From: Pseudomonadota bacterium | Lineage (GTDB): Bacteria; Pseudomonadota; Alphaproteobacteria; Sphingomonadales; Sphingomonadaceae | Length of the DNA: 64,000 nt | Assembly: GCA_023458055.1 (NCBI GenBank) | Contig: JAEXAW010000060.1 | Location: forward strand, 1 to 64,000 | Reading direction: 5' to 3' | In this document: in pieces, positions 63,287 through 64,000 of the stretch | Position numbering within the stretch: the stretch's first letter is position 1 | Layout: every line of letters begins with the position of its first letter | Translations under genes and position numbers: made by a program | The notes under the pieces: generated by a model | Database searches by the model: none | Told to the model about the DNA's origin: nothing | Seen by the model: the letters and a program-made list of their open reading frames with translations, nothing else

Positions 63287-63455
63287 GGTTCACGCAGAGG
63301 CGCAGAGGGCGCAGAGATGTAAAGGGGGAAAGGTGGGGGAGTGTTTTCATCGCCATCTGGGTCCTGAGCGCCTATGGTTCTCCTAATAATCGTGAGTCAT
63401 CGCACCCTTACCATTAACCCAAAATCTCTGCGCCCTCTGCGCCTCTGCGTGAACC
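63287..63455. repeat. Perfect 32-bp inverted repeat
   Basis: GGTTCACGCAGAGGCGCAGA... at 63287-63318 is the exact reverse complement of 63424-63455, with 105 bases between. The 360-bp gap between ccmC and the next gene otherwise holds nothing recognised. A decayed relative lies at 33199-33295. Confidence 0.8.
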
Positions 63456-63545
63456 AAATATTCCGGACCCCGCCGCGCAAAATCATTATTGGTTGCACGC
63501 GCAACCGCTTGGACGCTAGGGCAGAGCGATAGGAGACAAAACCTC

Positions 63546-64000
63546 ATGGCCAAAAAACCTTCAAAGTCCGCCGCGAAATCCTCCGGGAAGTCCGCTGACA
63601 CCAAAACCCCTACCGCGACGCGCCGCAAGCCCCGTCCCCAAATCACCAAATTGGGTGGCCGTGAACTCAAGCCTGCAACGCTGATGATGGGCTATGGCTA
63701 TAATCCGAAACTCTCCGAAGGTTCGCTCAAAGCGCCGATCTTCCTCACCTCAACCTTCGCGTTCGAAAGCGCTCAGGCGGGCAAGACTTTTTTTGAACAT
63801 ATCACCGGCAAGCGCCAAGGCCCCGCAGACGGCCTTGTTTATTCGCGCTTCAACGGGCCGAATCAGGAAATCCTCGAAGACCGGCTCGCGGTGTGGGACG
63901 GCGCGGACGATGCGCTGGTTTTCTCCTCGGGCATGTCGGCCATTGCAACGCTGATGCTCGCGCTCGTCAGCCAGAATGATGTGATCGTTCATTCCGGGCC
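63546..64000 (+). CDS. Cystathionine gamma-synthase-family PLP enzyme, cut by window end
   Basis: The first 151 residues of a Cys/Met-metabolism PLP enzyme. An unusual Lys/Ala/Ser-rich N-terminal extension ([20 protein letters not shown]) precedes the fold: [37 protein letters not shown], and the cofactor loop [12 protein letters not shown]. The PLP lysine would lie beyond the window. AGGAGA precedes the ATG. It is distinct from the MetY-type gene at 46338. Confidence 0.85.
   Translation, partial: MAKKPSKSAAKSSGKSADTKTPTATRRKPRPQITKLGGRELKPATLMMGYGYNPKLSEGSLKAPIFLTSTFAFESAQAGKTFFEHITGKRQGPADGLVYSRFNGPNQEILEDRLAVWDGADDALVFSSGMSAIATLMLALVSQNDVIVHSG

Overview
The window looks like a chromosome segment of an alphaproteobacterium of the order Sphingomonadales (Sphingopyxis/Sphingomonas-like). 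This is inferred from the high GC content, the gene families (a long TonB-dependent receptor, DctA, an i-type ccm cytochrome c operon) and many G/C-rich palindromic intergenic repeats. No rRNA gene is present, so the species cannot be named.

Left host flank (1-8683): a fatty-acid/CoA gene pair (acyl-CoA synthetase and crotonase, ATGA overlap), a zinc metallopeptidase, an exported intradiol-dioxygenase-like protein, a flavoprotein, dctA and an unknown protein.

Integrated element (8730-32419, about 23.7 kb): an integrative mobilizable element has inserted exactly into the anticodon loop of a host tRNA-Leu(CAA). The 3' half of the tRNA is left at 8684-8738 and the 5' half at 32411-32449, with a 9-bp direct repeat (TTTTGAGTC) as attL/attR core. 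Neither half is rebuilt by element sequence. Instead the element carries a complete, different tRNA-Leu(CAA) at 30954-31038, with its own promoter, beside the tyrosine integrase. The element encodes MobC, a relaxase and a VirD4/TraG-type coupling protein but no type IV secretion channel, plus ArdA antirestriction, a Fic protein with a six-half-site operator array, and small unknown proteins. Its core is a tightly overlapping five-gene operon (20909 down to 11018): an MmeI-like DNA methyltransferase with a degenerate nuclease region, an SF2 helicase, a GIY-YIG (T5orf172-like) protein, an OLD-family ATPase/TOPRIM nuclease and a UvrD-like helicase. The last two resemble Gabija GajA/GajB. The operon is the best candidate for an undescribed composite defence system. 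Upstream of mobC lies a 340-bp run of eleven consecutive stem-loops.

Right host flank (32450-64000): a small secreted protein, pgsA, an LplT-like MFS protein, SMI1 and zinc-ribbon proteins, a secreted cyanophycinase-like peptidase divergent from a TonB receptor, serB/miaA with overlapping start codons, the branched-chain amino acid genes ilvB-ilvN-ilvC and leuA (leuA with a probable Leu-rich leader peptide), a sulfhydrylase, GNAT, YceI, a ribosomal-protein hydroxylase-like cupin, a pseudouridine synthase, nitronate monooxygenase, a HEXXH effector-like protein next to a lipoprotein, kup, the ccmC-D-E-F-G-H-I cluster, and the start of a second Cys/Met-metabolism PLP enzyme cut by the window end.

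All functions are assigned by reading protein motifs and gene order. No database search was run.
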